Source: Tropicimonas marinistellae | GTDB taxonomy: Bacteria; Pseudomonadota; Alphaproteobacteria; Rhodobacterales; Rhodobacteraceae | DNA length: 64,000 bases | Direction: 5' to 3' | Assembly (NCBI RefSeq): GCF_001509585.1 | Contig: NZ_LNCI01000006.1 | Coordinates: forward strand, 310,001 to 374,000 | Shown: positions 19,109 through 30,304 of the stretch, piece after piece | Position numbering within the stretch: the first letter of the stretch is position 1 | Layout: each line of letters starts with the position of its first letter | Translations under genes and position numbers: made by a program | Notes under the pieces: model-generated | What the model was told of the DNA's origin: nothing | What the model saw: only the letters and a program-made list of their open reading frames with translations | Databases searched by the model: none

Positions 19109-19456
19109 TTACAGGTGCCAGTCGTCGTCGTGGGCGAGCTCGCCGATCGCGAGCCAGCTGGCCCGCACACGGGCAACCTGCGTGTCGCCCCAGGTGCGAA
19201 AGACCAGTTGGAAACCGGTTTCGGTGACGGCTTCGGTCGAGATATCCGCGCGCTGGTTGGAATCCCTGTCGATGTCCCACATCGCAAGGCCCGCATGGAC
19301 CACGGGCGGTTGCCGGAACGGTTCCGAAAAGGCGATCTCCGCACGGGCAATGCGGGGGCCGGAGCCGGTCCACATGGGGCCACCGTGTTCAAAGTCGGCA
19401 AACAGGATCTTCTGCCCCTGCTCCACACCGATAAGATAATTGCGCAGTCGTTTCAT
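19109..19456 (-). CDS. H-type lectin domain protein
   Basis: 115 residues. A segment from about residue 35 to the end, with IAFSEPFRQPPVVHAGLAMWDID and FQLVFRTWGDTQVARVRASWLAIG, matches the H-type lectin fold first described in snail agglutinins and known as a small single-domain protein in Rhodobacterales. There is no signal peptide or membrane segment. The binding partner is unknown. The ATG at 19456 (MKRLRNYLIGVEQG) is chosen; in-frame ATGs at 19468 and 19483 are possible and none has a clear ribosome site. It sits convergent to prs and downstream of the ATP synthase terminator. Confidence 0.75.
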   Translation of the reverse strand: MKRLRNYLIGVEQGQKILFADFEHGGPMWTGSGPRIARAEIAFSEPFRQPPVVHAGLAMWDIDRDSNQRADISTEAVTETGFQLVFRTWGDTQVARVRASWLAIGELAHDDDWHL

Positions 19457-19545
19457 CGCGACGACCATTGCAGCAGAAACCACTGCAAATTGGAACCATA
19501 CGCGTCCGTTTTGCCCGGCAATGCCGCCTCGGCGCCCCGATGAAC

Positions 19546-19575
19546 GAAAAACCCCGCGGCGCTGCCGCGGGGTTT
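19546..19575 (-). terminator. Rho-independent terminator of atpHAGDC
   Basis: On the minus strand AACCCCGCGGC pairs with GCCGCGGGGTT around an AGC loop and is followed by TTTC. It is 41 bp after the atpC stop and ends the ATP synthase operon. Confidence 0.85.
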
Positions 19576-19616
19576 GACACTGTTTGGGAACCTTGCCGCG
19601 CCCTTGGCGCAGCAGA

Positions 19617-20015
19617 TTACTCCATCGCCTCCAGAAGGCTCACCAGGTCTGCGACGAGTTTCTCCGCCACATCCTTGGGATCGCCCTCGGCCTCGGCGGC
19701 GCGGGCGCGGGCCTCCTCGAGGAAGCCCTCCAGCGCCGCGCGGCTCTCGGCATCGCCGACGTAGGCGTGTTCGGCCAGAACCGAGGCACCCTCGGCGCTG
19801 ATCTCGGCAAATCCGCCGGTGACGGCGAATTTACTCTCGCTGCCATCCGCGCCGGTGACCTTGACAAGGCCGGGCCGGAGCGTGGTGATGACCGGCGCAT
19901 GCGCCGGCATCGCCGTCATGTCGCCCTCGGCGGCCGGGATCTGGACCTCGGTGGCCTCCAGCGACGCGAGCCGCTTCTCGGGGCTGACCAGGTCGAACTG
20001 CATCGTGTTGGCCAT
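19617..20015 (-). CDS. atpC: ATP synthase F1 subunit epsilon
   Basis: 132 residues with the N-terminal beta-barrel start MANTMQFDLVSPEKRLASLEA, the conserved GDMTAMPAHAPVITTLRPG, and the C-terminal helical region rich in Ala/Glu. It couples the F1 catalytic core to the c-ring rotor and regulates hydrolysis. Last gene of atpHAGDC, 12 bp after atpD, with a good AAGGAGGA ribosome site before the ATG. Confidence 0.96.
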   Translation of the reverse strand: MANTMQFDLVSPEKRLASLEATEVQIPAAEGDMTAMPAHAPVITTLRPGLVKVTGADGSESKFAVTGGFAEISAEGASVLAEHAYVGDAESRAALEGFLEEARARAAEAEGDPKDVAEKLVADLVSLLEAME

Positions 20016-20027
20016 GGGGCCTCCTCC

Positions 20028-22353
<2,326 letters not shown>

Positions 22354-22367
22354 CTACCGCTCCCCGC

Positions 22368-23906
22368 TTACGCGAAGCCGTTGGCGTAGTCTTCCACCAC
22401 AGCCTTGAGACGGTCGGCCGCGTCGCCCTTGATCTTCGGATCGTCGTTGGTGATCCAGTCCAGCAGGTCGCCATGCTTGGACCGGATGTGGGTCAGCAGG
22501 CCGGTTTCGAAGCGACCGACATCACCCACAGGGATCTTGTCGAGGTAGCCGTTCACGCCGGCGTAGATGACGCAGACGATTTCGGCGTTGGTCAGCGGCG
22601 AGTACTGGGGCTGCTTCATCAGTTCGGTCAGGCGCGCACCGCGGTTCAGCAGCTGCTGGGTGGCGGCGTCGAGGTCGGAGCCGAACTGGGCGAAGGCGGC
22701 CATCTCGCGGTACTGCGCGAGTTCCAGCTTCACCGGACCGGCGACGGACTTCATCGCGTTGGTCTGGGCCGAGGAGCCCACGCGCGACACCGACAGACCG
22801 GTGTTCACGGCCGGGCGGATACCCTGGTAGAACAGTTCTGTTTCCAGGAAGATCTGGCCGTCGGTGATCGAGATCACGTTGGTCGGAATAAAGGCCGACA
22901 CGTCGCCGCCCTGGGTTTCGATGATCGGCAGCGCAGTGAGCGAACCGGCACCGTTGTCCTCGTTGAGCTTCGCGGCGCGCTCCAGCAGGCGGGAGTGCAG
23001 GTAGAACACGTCGCCCGGATAGGCTTCACGCCCCGGCGGACGGCGCAGCAGAAGCGACATCTGGCGATAGGACACGGCCTGCTTGGAGAGGTCATCGTAG
23101 ATGATCAGCGCATGGCGGCCGTTGTCACGATAATACTCGGCCATCGCCGTTGCGGCGTAGGGCGCGAGGTACTGCATCGGCGCCGGGTCGGAGGCGGTGG
23201 CGGCGATGACGGTGGTGTACTCGATGGCGCCGCTCTCTTCGAGGCGCTTCACCAGCTGGGCCACGGTCGAGCGCTTCTGGCCGACGGCCACATAGAAGCA
23301 GTAGAGCTTCTTGCTTTCGTCGTCGCCGGCGGCGTCGTTGTAGGACTTCTGGTTCAGGATCGTGTCGAGCGCCACGGCGGTCTTGCCGGTCTGGCGGTCG
23401 CCGATGATCAGTTCCCGCTGGCCGCGGCCGATCGGGATCATGGCGTCAACCGATTTCAGGCCGGTTGCCATCGGCTCGTGCACCGACTTGCGCGGGATGA
23501 TGCCGGGGGCCTTCACGTCCGCGACGCGGCGTTCGGCGAATTCGACGGCGCCCTTGCCGTCGAGCGGGTTACCGAGCGCGTCAACCACGCGGCCCAGCAG
23601 GCCGTCGCCAACGGGCACGTCCACGATGGCATTGGTGCGCTTGACGACATCGCCTTCCTTGATGTCGCGGTCGGAGCCGAAGATCACGATACCGACGTTG
23701 TCGATTTCGAGGTTCAGCGCCATGCCCCGGATGCCGCCGGGGAATTCCACCATCTCGCCGGCCTGGATGTTGTCGAGGCCGAACACGCGGGCGATACCGT
23801 CACCGACGGAAAGCACGCGGCCGACTTCGGCGACTTCGGCTTCCTGGCCGAAGTTCTTAATCTGGTCCTTGAGGATTGCGGAGATTTCCGCAGCTTGCAG
23901 TGCCAT
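22368..23906 (-). CDS. atpA: ATP synthase F1 subunit alpha
   Basis: 512 residues. It has the nucleotide-binding Walker A GDRQTGKT and the signature of the non-catalytic subunit, with the typical N-terminus [19 protein letters not shown]. It alternates with beta in the F1 hexamer. The ATG overlaps the atpH stop (TAATG, 1 nt shared), which implies translational coupling. No atpI/B/E/F (Fo) genes are present, the usual split arrangement in alphaproteobacteria. Confidence 0.98.
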   Translation of the reverse strand: MALQAAEISAILKDQIKNFGQEAEVAEVGRVLSVGDGIARVFGLDNIQAGEMVEFPGGIRGMALNLEIDNVGIVIFGSDRDIKEGDVVKRTNAIVDVPVGDGLLGRVVDALGNPLDGKGAVEFAERRVADVKAPGIIPRKSVHEPMATGLKSVDAMIPIGRGQRELIIGDRQTGKTAVALDTILNQKSYNDAAGDDESKKLYCFYVAVGQKRSTVAQLVKRLEESGAIEYTTVIAATASDPAPMQYLAPYAATAMAEYYRDNGRHALIIYDDLSKQAVSYRQMSLLLRRPPGREAYPGDVFYLHSRLLERAAKLNEDNGAGSLTALPIIETQGGDVSAFIPTNVISITDGQIFLETELFYQGIRPAVNTGLSVSRVGSSAQTNAMKSVAGPVKLELAQYREMAAFAQFGSDLDAATQQLLNRGARLTELMKQPQYSPLTNAEIVCVIYAGVNGYLDKIPVGDVGRFETGLLTHIRSKHGDLLDWITNDDPKIKGDAADRLKAVVEDYANGFA

Positions 23907-24466
23907 TACCCGACCTCTTTCATAGCGTTCTGGAGAGCGGCGAGCTTGGCGCGGACGGACGTATCGACCATCTTCGAGCCCACCTTAACGATAAGACCGC
24001 CGATAAGGCTTTCATCAACGGTCGTGTTCAATTTGATTTCCTTGCCGAAGCGCGCCTTGAGCGTCTCCGTCAGCGCGGCGGATTGGTCCGGCGACAGCAC
24101 GCTGGCCGAGGTCACATCGGCGGTCACTTCGCCCTTGTGGTCGGCAATCATCTCGCGCAGCGCCTGCAACACTTGCGGCAGCACGAACAGCCGGCGGTTC
24201 GACGCCATCAGCCCGAGGCCGTTGCGGGAGACATCGCTCAGCCCCATGCGCTCGGCCAGAGCGGTGATCGCAGCCGTTTGCTCGGCCCGGCTGTAAATCG
24301 GATCATTGATCATGCCGCGCAGATCGTCCGAGGCGTCGAGCGCCGCGGCGAGCGCATCGATGTCTGCTTCGAGCGTATCGATCTTGCCCTCTTCAAGACC
24401 AAGATCGAACAGCGCCTGCGCATAGCGCGCGGCAATACTGGAGGAAATCGAAGCCGTCTCTGACAC
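23906..24466 (-). CDS. atpH: ATP synthase F1 subunit delta
   Basis: 186 residues from a GTG start at 24466, chosen because GGAAGGGG lies about 6 nt upstream and the product then reads [20 protein letters not shown], the family N-terminus. An earlier GTG at 24493 would add nine residues. The C-terminal [20 protein letters not shown] is the delta/OSCP signature. It ties F1 to the peripheral stalk. First gene of the operon and therefore near the promoter. Confidence 0.94.
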   Translation of the reverse strand: MSETASISSSIAARYAQALFDLGLEEGKIDTLEADIDALAAALDASDDLRGMINDPIYSRAEQTAAITALAERMGLSDVSRNGLGLMASNRRLFVLPQVLQALREMIADHKGEVTADVTSASVLSPDQSAALTETLKARFGKEIKLNTTVDESLIGGLIVKVGSKMVDTSVRAKLAALQNAMKEVG

Positions 24467-25009
24467 GTCCACCCCTTCCGTTGTTGTGCGCACCGGAATG
24501 GGCGTCCGGACGCATCATGTTCCGGGCGGCAACCAACGTTCCCCCCCTAAGATCGTTGAGCCATGTAACAGACCCGTTTGCACCCCGCAACTCCCTTGGG
24601 AGGCGCAATATCCTTGCCCGATTCCCTTGCGAAATAGGAACTTCTTTTCAAATGGCGCCGGTGCGGCCGTTTGAAGCTTCCGTTAGCGCATAAACACTGG
24701 CATTTCACTGCAGGTTTCGGTGTGCCATTGCATACAGCACGATTCTGCACTGCGGCAACATCGCGCCGATTGCCAGTGGCGCGGCAGATTGACCCTGCTG
24801 GAAAATCGCCGGATGCCAGGCTGGGGGCGGCCGACACAGGCGGCGACCACCGACGATCTCGGAGGGAGAATCGCCGGGGAATCACCGACACCGCGACGAT
24901 GGCAATCGGGATCGGCACAAACGCTGTTGAAAAGCAGGTCCCGGCAAGCGCGCGACGGCATCCGGGCGCCCGGCGTAACCGGCAATGCGATTCCGGCGCG
25001 CGGGAGACC
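24467..25009. other. Long intergenic region upstream of atpHAGDC
   Basis: About 540 bp with no supported gene. On the minus strand a candidate promoter for the atp operon is TTGCGG (24585-24590), 16 bp, TTACAT (24563-24568); it is a weak match and low confidence. A short GC-rich hairpin CTCCC-TTG-GGAG lies at about 24591-24602. Arg/Pro/Ala-rich open frames here appear to be compositional. Confidence 0.4.
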
Positions 25010-25765
25010 CTAGGCCGGTTTCGGCCCGGTCGGCGCATTGACGGCGTCCAGGACCCGCAGGGGATCGCGGACCATGTCCTTCACCGGGGCGCCGCCGGGC
25101 GTCTGCAATTGCTTGGACGCTTCGGCGATGAACACGCCGCCAGCCAGCGACGACGACAGGGCGCGGCCGTACCGCTCCAGCAGCCCGGAGGATTTCAGCC
25201 AGAATCGCCGCTCCGACGGCGGGCCGTAGAGCGCTGCGGCATGGCGCTCCGGCTTGAACGCGTGCAATTGGAACTGCGTCTCGAGTTGCCCTTGCGAATA
25301 AGGCCGTCCGTAGCCGAAGGGCGTGGCGTCGCGCCGCGCCCAGAGGCCGGACCGATTGGGCACGATCAGCACCAGCCGACCGCCGGGGCCGAGGACCCGG
25401 TGACATTCATGCAGGAGTTCGGACGGACGATCGGAGGTTTCCAGCCCATGCAGCAGCACCAGCCGATCCACGCTGCCGGTATCGAGCGGCCAGAGCACCT
25501 CTTCGCTGAGCACCGAGACATTGGGCTGCCCGGAGGGCCATGGCATGACCCCCTGCGGCCCCGGCATGAGCGCGATGACGCGGCGGGCGTTCTCTAGGTA
25601 GGGACGCAACAGGGGCACCGCGAATCCGAATCCGACCACGGTCTGCCCACGCGACTCCTCGGGTGGCCAGAACGCGGTGAGCTGATCGCGGACAGCGCGC
25701 TGCGCAACCCGCCCCAAGCGGGTCCGGTAGTAGAAATTTCTCAGGTCCAGCACATCTAGATGCAT
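25010..25765 (-). CDS. SAM-dependent methyltransferase family protein
   Basis: 251 residues starting [18 protein letters not shown]. The SAM-binding glycine loop looks degraded ([11 protein letters not shown]), but the motif [21 protein letters not shown] and the post-motif [17 protein letters not shown] are typical of class I methyltransferases. It fits the conserved alphaproteobacterial methyltransferase-domain group that is found beside hydroxyacylglutathione hydrolase genes, here divergent by 66 bp. Substrate unknown; the altered glycine loop means activity should not be assumed. The start at 25765 is preferred over in-frame ATGs further upstream, which would run into the gloB gene. Confidence 0.82.
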   Translation of the reverse strand: MHLDVLDLRNFYYRTRLGRVAQRAVRDQLTAFWPPEESRGQTVVGFGFAVPLLRPYLENARRVIALMPGPQGVMPWPSGQPNVSVLSEEVLWPLDTGSVDRLVLLHGLETSDRPSELLHECHRVLGPGGRLVLIVPNRSGLWARRDATPFGYGRPYSQGQLETQFQLHAFKPERHAAALYGPPSERRFWLKSSGLLERYGRALSSSLAGGVFIAEASKQLQTPGGAPVKDMVRDPLRVLDAVNAPTGPKPA

Positions 25766-25831
25766 TGCGCCCGGACTGCTCCCTCGCCATCTTGAGGCAA
25801 ACATAACGGCTCGGGTAGAAAAGGAAACGCC

Positions 25832-26593
25832 ATGCCTATGGAAATCGCGACCGTTCCCTGTCGCACCGACAATTACGCCTACCTGTTGCACGATCCTTCC
25901 ACGGGAGCGACCGCGGTTGTCGACGTGCCCGATGCCGCGCCTGTACGCGACGCGCTGGCAGAAAAGGGCTGGAAACTGACCGACATTCTCATCACGCACC
26001 ACCATTCGGACCACGTGGACGGCGTTGAGGAATTGAAGGAGGAGACGGGAGCGCGGGTCGTCGGTGCGGCCGCGGACGCGCATCGCCTGCCCCCGCTCGA
26101 CCTCGCAGTTGCAGAAGGCGATCGCGTATCCGTTGGCGAAGCCGAGGCGCAGGTGCTGGATGTCTCCGGTCATACCGTCGGCCATATTGCCTTCGTTTTT
26201 CCCGGTGCGGCCTTTACCGCCGACAGCTTGATGGCGCTCGGGTGCGGCCGGCTTTTCGAGGGGAACCCGGAGATGATGTGGGGTTCTCTAATGAAACTGG
26301 CCGCGTTGCCGCCGGACACGTTGATCTATTCCGGGCACGAATACACCGCCGACAACGGGGAATTCGCCAAGACAGTGGATTCGGGGAACCCGGCGCTCAT
26401 GGCCCGGATCGCGGAGGTCGCGAAAGCCCGTTCGGCTGGCCGTCCGACGGTTCCTTCGCTGCTGTCGCAGGAGATCTCCACCAACCCGTTCCTGCGCGCC
26501 CGTGCGTCCGAGGTGAAGGCCGAGATCGGTATGCCCGACGCAACCGACGTGGAAGCCTTCGCCGAGATTCGCCGCCGCAAGGACTCCTTCTGA
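25832..26593 (+). CDS. gloB: Hydroxyacylglutathione hydrolase (glyoxalase II)
   Basis: 253 residues of the metallo-beta-lactamase fold. The metal motif is [13 protein letters not shown] (THxHxDH), followed by [28 protein letters not shown] (ligand Asp), and SGHEYT (ligand His). The C-terminal substrate domain has NPFLRA and EVKAEIG as in glyoxalase II. It hydrolyses S-D-lactoylglutathione to lactate and glutathione, detoxifying methylglyoxal. It begins 66 bp from the divergent methyltransferase gene. Confidence 0.95.
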   Translation: MPMEIATVPCRTDNYAYLLHDPSTGATAVVDVPDAAPVRDALAEKGWKLTDILITHHHSDHVDGVEELKEETGARVVGAAADAHRLPPLDLAVAEGDRVSVGEAEAQVLDVSGHTVGHIAFVFPGAAFTADSLMALGCGRLFEGNPEMMWGSLMKLAALPPDTLIYSGHEYTADNGEFAKTVDSGNPALMARIAEVAKARSAGRPTVPSLLSQEISTNPFLRARASEVKAEIGMPDATDVEAFAEIRRRKDSF

Positions 26594-26899
26594 CACACCA
26601 AGAAAATGCGCGGCCATTTCGCAACGGGCCACGGAAACGTGTGTTCGGGTGACGGAACGCGCCGGGACCGAGTCGGTTTGGCGCACAGACGCGTATGTCT
26701 ATGCGGAGAAGGGCGCGGAGGGGCGGTTCTCCCCCACATTGTGCGATCACTTTTTGTGCAGTCGCAGAACGATGCGGCATTCTTGGTGAAAAAACACTTG
26801 AAGCCGCCGCTCCACCCACCAAACTTTAATACCAAGAGCACAGGCTGGGCGCGGGACGCCTTCTTCCGCGGTTGGCCCACTGGATAAGGAGCACGCGAC
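26594..26899. other. Intergenic region before clpA
   Basis: About 305 bp with no gene; in particular no clpS, which often precedes clpA. A weak heat-shock-like promoter candidate is CTTGAA (26797-26802), 12 bp, CCCACC (26815-26820). It resembles RpoH promoters only partly and is speculative. Confidence 0.4.
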
Positions 26900-29239
26900 G
26901 TGCCGTCATTTTCGAATACTCTCGAGCAAGCCATCCACGCGGCGCTGGGCTTCGCCAACGCACGCCGGCACGAACTCGCAACCCTGGAACACCTGCTTCT
27001 CGCACTGATCGACGAACCCGATGCCGCCAAGGTCATGCAGGCCTGCGACGTCGACCTCGAAGAACTGCGCCAGAAGCTGGTTGAGTACATTGACGAGGAT
27101 CTCTCGACACTGGTCACCGAGGTTGAGGGGTCGGAAGCGGTGCCAACCGCCGCTTTCCAGCGTGTGATCCAGCGCGCCGCGATCCATGTGCAATCGTCCG
27201 GACGTACCGAGGTGACGGGCGCCAACGTACTGGTCGCCATCTTCGCCGAGCGCGAGTCGAATGCCGCCTACTTCCTGCAGGAACAGGATATGACCCGCTA
27301 CGATGCGGTGAACTTCATCGCGCACGGTGTCGCCAAGAACCCCAGCTTCGGCGAGAGCCGCCCGATCACGGGGGCCAACGAGGACGAGGAGGAAACGCCG
27401 CGCAACGAGGAGCAGGCCAGCGGCGGTGAGTCCGATCCGAAGGAATCGGCCCTTGCCAAGTATTGTGTTGATCTGAACGCCAAGGCGGAAAAAGGCGACG
27501 TGGACCCGCTGATCGGTCGCGACCTCGAGGTCGAACGCTGCATCCAGGTGCTCTGCCGGCGTCGCAAGAATAACCCGCTGCTCGTGGGCGACCCGGGCGT
27601 CGGCAAGACCGCCATCGCGGAAGGGCTGGCGCGCAAGATCGTCGCCGGGGAAACACCGGAGGTGCTCTCGGGCGCAACGATCTTTTCCCTCGACATGGGC
27701 GCATTGCTGGCCGGAACGCGCTACCGCGGCGATTTCGAAGAGCGGCTGAAGGCGGTGGTGACCGAGTTGGAGGATCATCCCGACGCGGTACTCTTCATCG
27801 ACGAGATCCATACCGTGATCGGCGCCGGCGCGACCTCGGGCGGGGCGATGGATGCTTCGAACCTGCTGAAGCCAGCCCTGCAGGGCGGCAAGCTGCGTTG
27901 CATGGGCTCCACCACCTACAAGGAGTTCCGTCAGCACTTCGAGAAGGATCGCGCGCTCAGCCGCCGTTTCCAGAAGATCGACGTGAACGAGCCCTCCGTC
28001 GAGGACAGCGTGAAGATTCTCAAGGGCCTCAAGCCCTATTTCGAGGATCACCACGACATCAAGTACACCGCCGATGCGATCAAGACCGCGGTGGAACTGT
28101 CGGCGCGCTACATGAACGACCGGAAACTGCCCGACAAGGCGATTGACGTGATCGACGAGGCCGGTGCGGCGCAGCATCTGGTGCCCGAAAGCCGTCGCCG
28201 CAAGACCATCGGAACCAAGGAGATCGAGGCGGTGATCGCCAAGATCGCCCGCATTCCGCCGAAGAACGTCTCCAAGGACGATGCCGAGGTGCTGAAGGAC
28301 CTGGAAGCGACGCTCAAGCGCGTGGTCTTCGGACAGGACAAGGCCATCGAGGCGCTTTCCGCCTCGATCAAGCTCGCGCGTGCGGGCCTGCGCGAGCCCG
28401 AGAAGCCCATCGGCAACTATCTCTTCGCGGGTCCGACGGGTGTCGGCAAGACGGAGGTGGCCAAGCAGCTGGCAGACACGCTGGGTGTGGAATTGCTGCG
28501 TTTCGACATGTCGGAATACATGGAGAAACATGCGGTTTCCCGCCTGATCGGCGCGCCTCCGGGATATGTCGGCTTCGATCAGGGCGGTCTGCTGACCGAT
28601 GGCGTCGACCAGCATCCGCATTGCGTGCTGTTGCTCGACGAGATCGAGAAGGCGCATCCGGACGTGTTCAACATTCTGCTTCAGGTGATGGACCACGGCA
28701 CGCTGACCGACCACAACGGCCGGTCGGTGGATTTCCGCAACGTGATCCTGATCATGACGTCGAACGCGGGCGCTACCGAGCAGGCCAAGTCGGCCATCGG
28801 TTTCGGCCGCGACCGGCGCGAGGGCGAGGATACCGCCGCAATCGAGCGCACGTTCACGCCGGAATTCCGCAACCGTCTGGATGCGGTGGTGAGCTTCGCG
28901 CCGCTCGGCAAGGAGGTCATCCTGCAGGTGGTGGAGAAGTTCGTGCTGCAACTCGAAGCGCAGCTGATGGACCGCAACGTGACCATCGAACTGACCCGCC
29001 CGGCCGCCGAATGGCTGGCCGACAAGGGGTACGACGACCGCATGGGGGCGCGCCCCCTGGGCCGGGTGATCCAGGAGAACATCAAGAAGCCGCTCGCAGA
29101 GGAGCTGCTGTTCGGCCGGCTGACAAAAGGCGGGATCGTCCGGGTCGGCGTGAAGGATGGCGAGTTGGACCTGATCGTGGAGGAACCGGGCAAACCGCAG
29201 CTTTCCTCGCGCAAGCCGCCGCTTCTCACCGCGGACTGA
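26900..29239 (+). CDS. clpA: ATP-dependent Clp protease ATP-binding subunit ClpA
   Basis: 779 residues from a GTG with AAGGAG about 8 nt upstream. Order: N-terminal adaptor/substrate domain (about 1-140), an acidic linker (NEDEEETPRNEEQAS), AAA+ domain D1 with Walker A GDPGVGKTAIAEGLA (about 230), D2 with GPTGVGKTEVAKQLA (about 510) and the sensor-2 region, and a C-terminal tail. It unfolds proteins and feeds them to ClpP. No clpS or clpP lies next to it. The stop is 2 bp before the M23 peptidase start, suggesting cotranscription. Confidence 0.97.
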   Translation: MPSFSNTLEQAIHAALGFANARRHELATLEHLLLALIDEPDAAKVMQACDVDLEELRQKLVEYIDEDLSTLVTEVEGSEAVPTAAFQRVIQRAAIHVQSSGRTEVTGANVLVAIFAERESNAAYFLQEQDMTRYDAVNFIAHGVAKNPSFGESRPITGANEDEEETPRNEEQASGGESDPKESALAKYCVDLNAKAEKGDVDPLIGRDLEVERCIQVLCRRRKNNPLLVGDPGVGKTAIAEGLARKIVAGETPEVLSGATIFSLDMGALLAGTRYRGDFEERLKAVVTELEDHPDAVLFIDEIHTVIGAGATSGGAMDASNLLKPALQGGKLRCMGSTTYKEFRQHFEKDRALSRRFQKIDVNEPSVEDSVKILKGLKPYFEDHHDIKYTADAIKTAVELSARYMNDRKLPDKAIDVIDEAGAAQHLVPESRRRKTIGTKEIEAVIAKIARIPPKNVSKDDAEVLKDLEATLKRVVFGQDKAIEALSASIKLARAGLREPEKPIGNYLFAGPTGVGKTEVAKQLADTLGVELLRFDMSEYMEKHAVSRLIGAPPGYVGFDQGGLLTDGVDQHPHCVLLLDEIEKAHPDVFNILLQVMDHGTLTDHNGRSVDFRNVILIMTSNAGATEQAKSAIGFGRDRREGEDTAAIERTFTPEFRNRLDAVVSFAPLGKEVILQVVEKFVLQLEAQLMDRNVTIELTRPAAEWLADKGYDDRMGARPLGRVIQENIKKPLAEELLFGRLTKGGIVRVGVKDGELDLIVEEPGKPQLSSRKPPLLTAD

Positions 29240-29241
29240 CG

Positions 29242-30255
29242 ATGATGAACGCACATCGGACGGGGCGCCTGCGGGCGCCCTTTCTGCTTGCCCCACGCCT
29301 GATTGGACTGACCGTCGCGGCGCTCGCCGCCAACCCGGCGCAGGCCGAAGCGCCTGTGTTCGGAATGCCCCTGGAATGCACGCTGGGTGCGGATTGCTAC
29401 ATCCAGCAGTTCGTGGACCGCGACCCCGGCCCCGGGCAGATGGACGTTGGCTGCAACGGCTTGGCCAATGACGCCCACAAGGGAACCGATTTCGGCCTGT
29501 CGACCTTGGCGGAGATGCGGGCCGGTGTGCCGGTGATTGCCTCGGCGCCCGGAACCGTGCGCGGCGTGCGCGATGGCATGCCGGACATAGACGCGACCGA
29601 CCCCGCTGCGCCCGATGTGACAGGGCGCGAATGTGGAAACGGCGTCGCGATATCCCACGGAGACGGTTGGGAAACCCAGTATTGCCACATGCGCGAAGGC
29701 AGCGTCGCCGTGCATCAGGGCCAGAAGGTCGGGCGCGGCACCGTGCTGGGGCTGGTTGGCATGAGCGGTCAGGCGACGTTCCCGCATGTGCATTTCTCGG
29801 TGCGCCACGGCAACACGGTGATCGACCCGTTCAACCCGGACATGGATCAGGCGTGCGGCCTTGCCGGGGATGGGATGTGGATGTCCGCCCCCCCCTACCG
29901 GCCGGGCGGGTTGTTGGCGACGGGGGTAATCGACCGCGTTCCGGAGTATGAGGAGGTCAAGTCCGGGCTGCCAATGGACGGGCTCCCCGACGAGCCGCCC
30001 GCAGCGATGGTGATATGGGGCTATGCCTTTGCCGGCGAAGAGGGCGATGTGCTGGAGATCTCCATTGCAGGCCCCGGCGGGTTGCGCGGCAGTCACAGCG
30101 ATACCCTGCCGAAGCGGCAACCCTTCTTTTTCCGCGCCTGGGGGCGAAAAGCGCCGGCCGGGGGGTTTCCTGCCGGAGCGTATCGCGGCGAGGTCGTGCA
30201 TCGGCGCGGCGACGAGGTACTGGACCGCCGCGAGGTCGCCTTCGACCTTCCCTGA
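29242..30255 (+). CDS. M23-family metallopeptidase (LytM-like), secreted
   Basis: 337 residues. After an Arg-rich n-region the hydrophobic stretch FLLAPRLIGLTVAALAANPAQAEA is a signal peptide. The LytM zinc site is present: HKGTDFGL (His and Asp) and PHVHFSV (HxH). It probably cleaves peptidoglycan cross-links or acts as a divisome/envelope regulator in the periplasm. The catalytic domain sits at about residues 65-220, and a C-terminal beta-rich domain (about 245-337) is of unknown role. It follows clpA by 2 bp; ATG at 29242 or 29245 are both possible. Confidence 0.88.
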   Translation: MMNAHRTGRLRAPFLLAPRLIGLTVAALAANPAQAEAPVFGMPLECTLGADCYIQQFVDRDPGPGQMDVGCNGLANDAHKGTDFGLSTLAEMRAGVPVIASAPGTVRGVRDGMPDIDATDPAAPDVTGRECGNGVAISHGDGWETQYCHMREGSVAVHQGQKVGRGTVLGLVGMSGQATFPHVHFSVRHGNTVIDPFNPDMDQACGLAGDGMWMSAPPYRPGGLLATGVIDRVPEYEEVKSGLPMDGLPDEPPAAMVIWGYAFAGEEGDVLEISIAGPGGLRGSHSDTLPKRQPFFFRAWGRKAPAGGFPAGAYRGEVVHRRGDEVLDRREVAFDLP

Positions 30256-30304
30256 TGGCGTCGTCGCCGGTCGGGCAAGTTATCGGGACTGCACCGTCGA
30301 GGCC

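Noticed and set aside
24467..25009. Fo subunit genes (atpI/B/E/F) adjacent to atpHAGDC
   Set aside because: No hydrophobic frames occur here or nearby. The split F1/Fo arrangement is normal in alphaproteobacteria.
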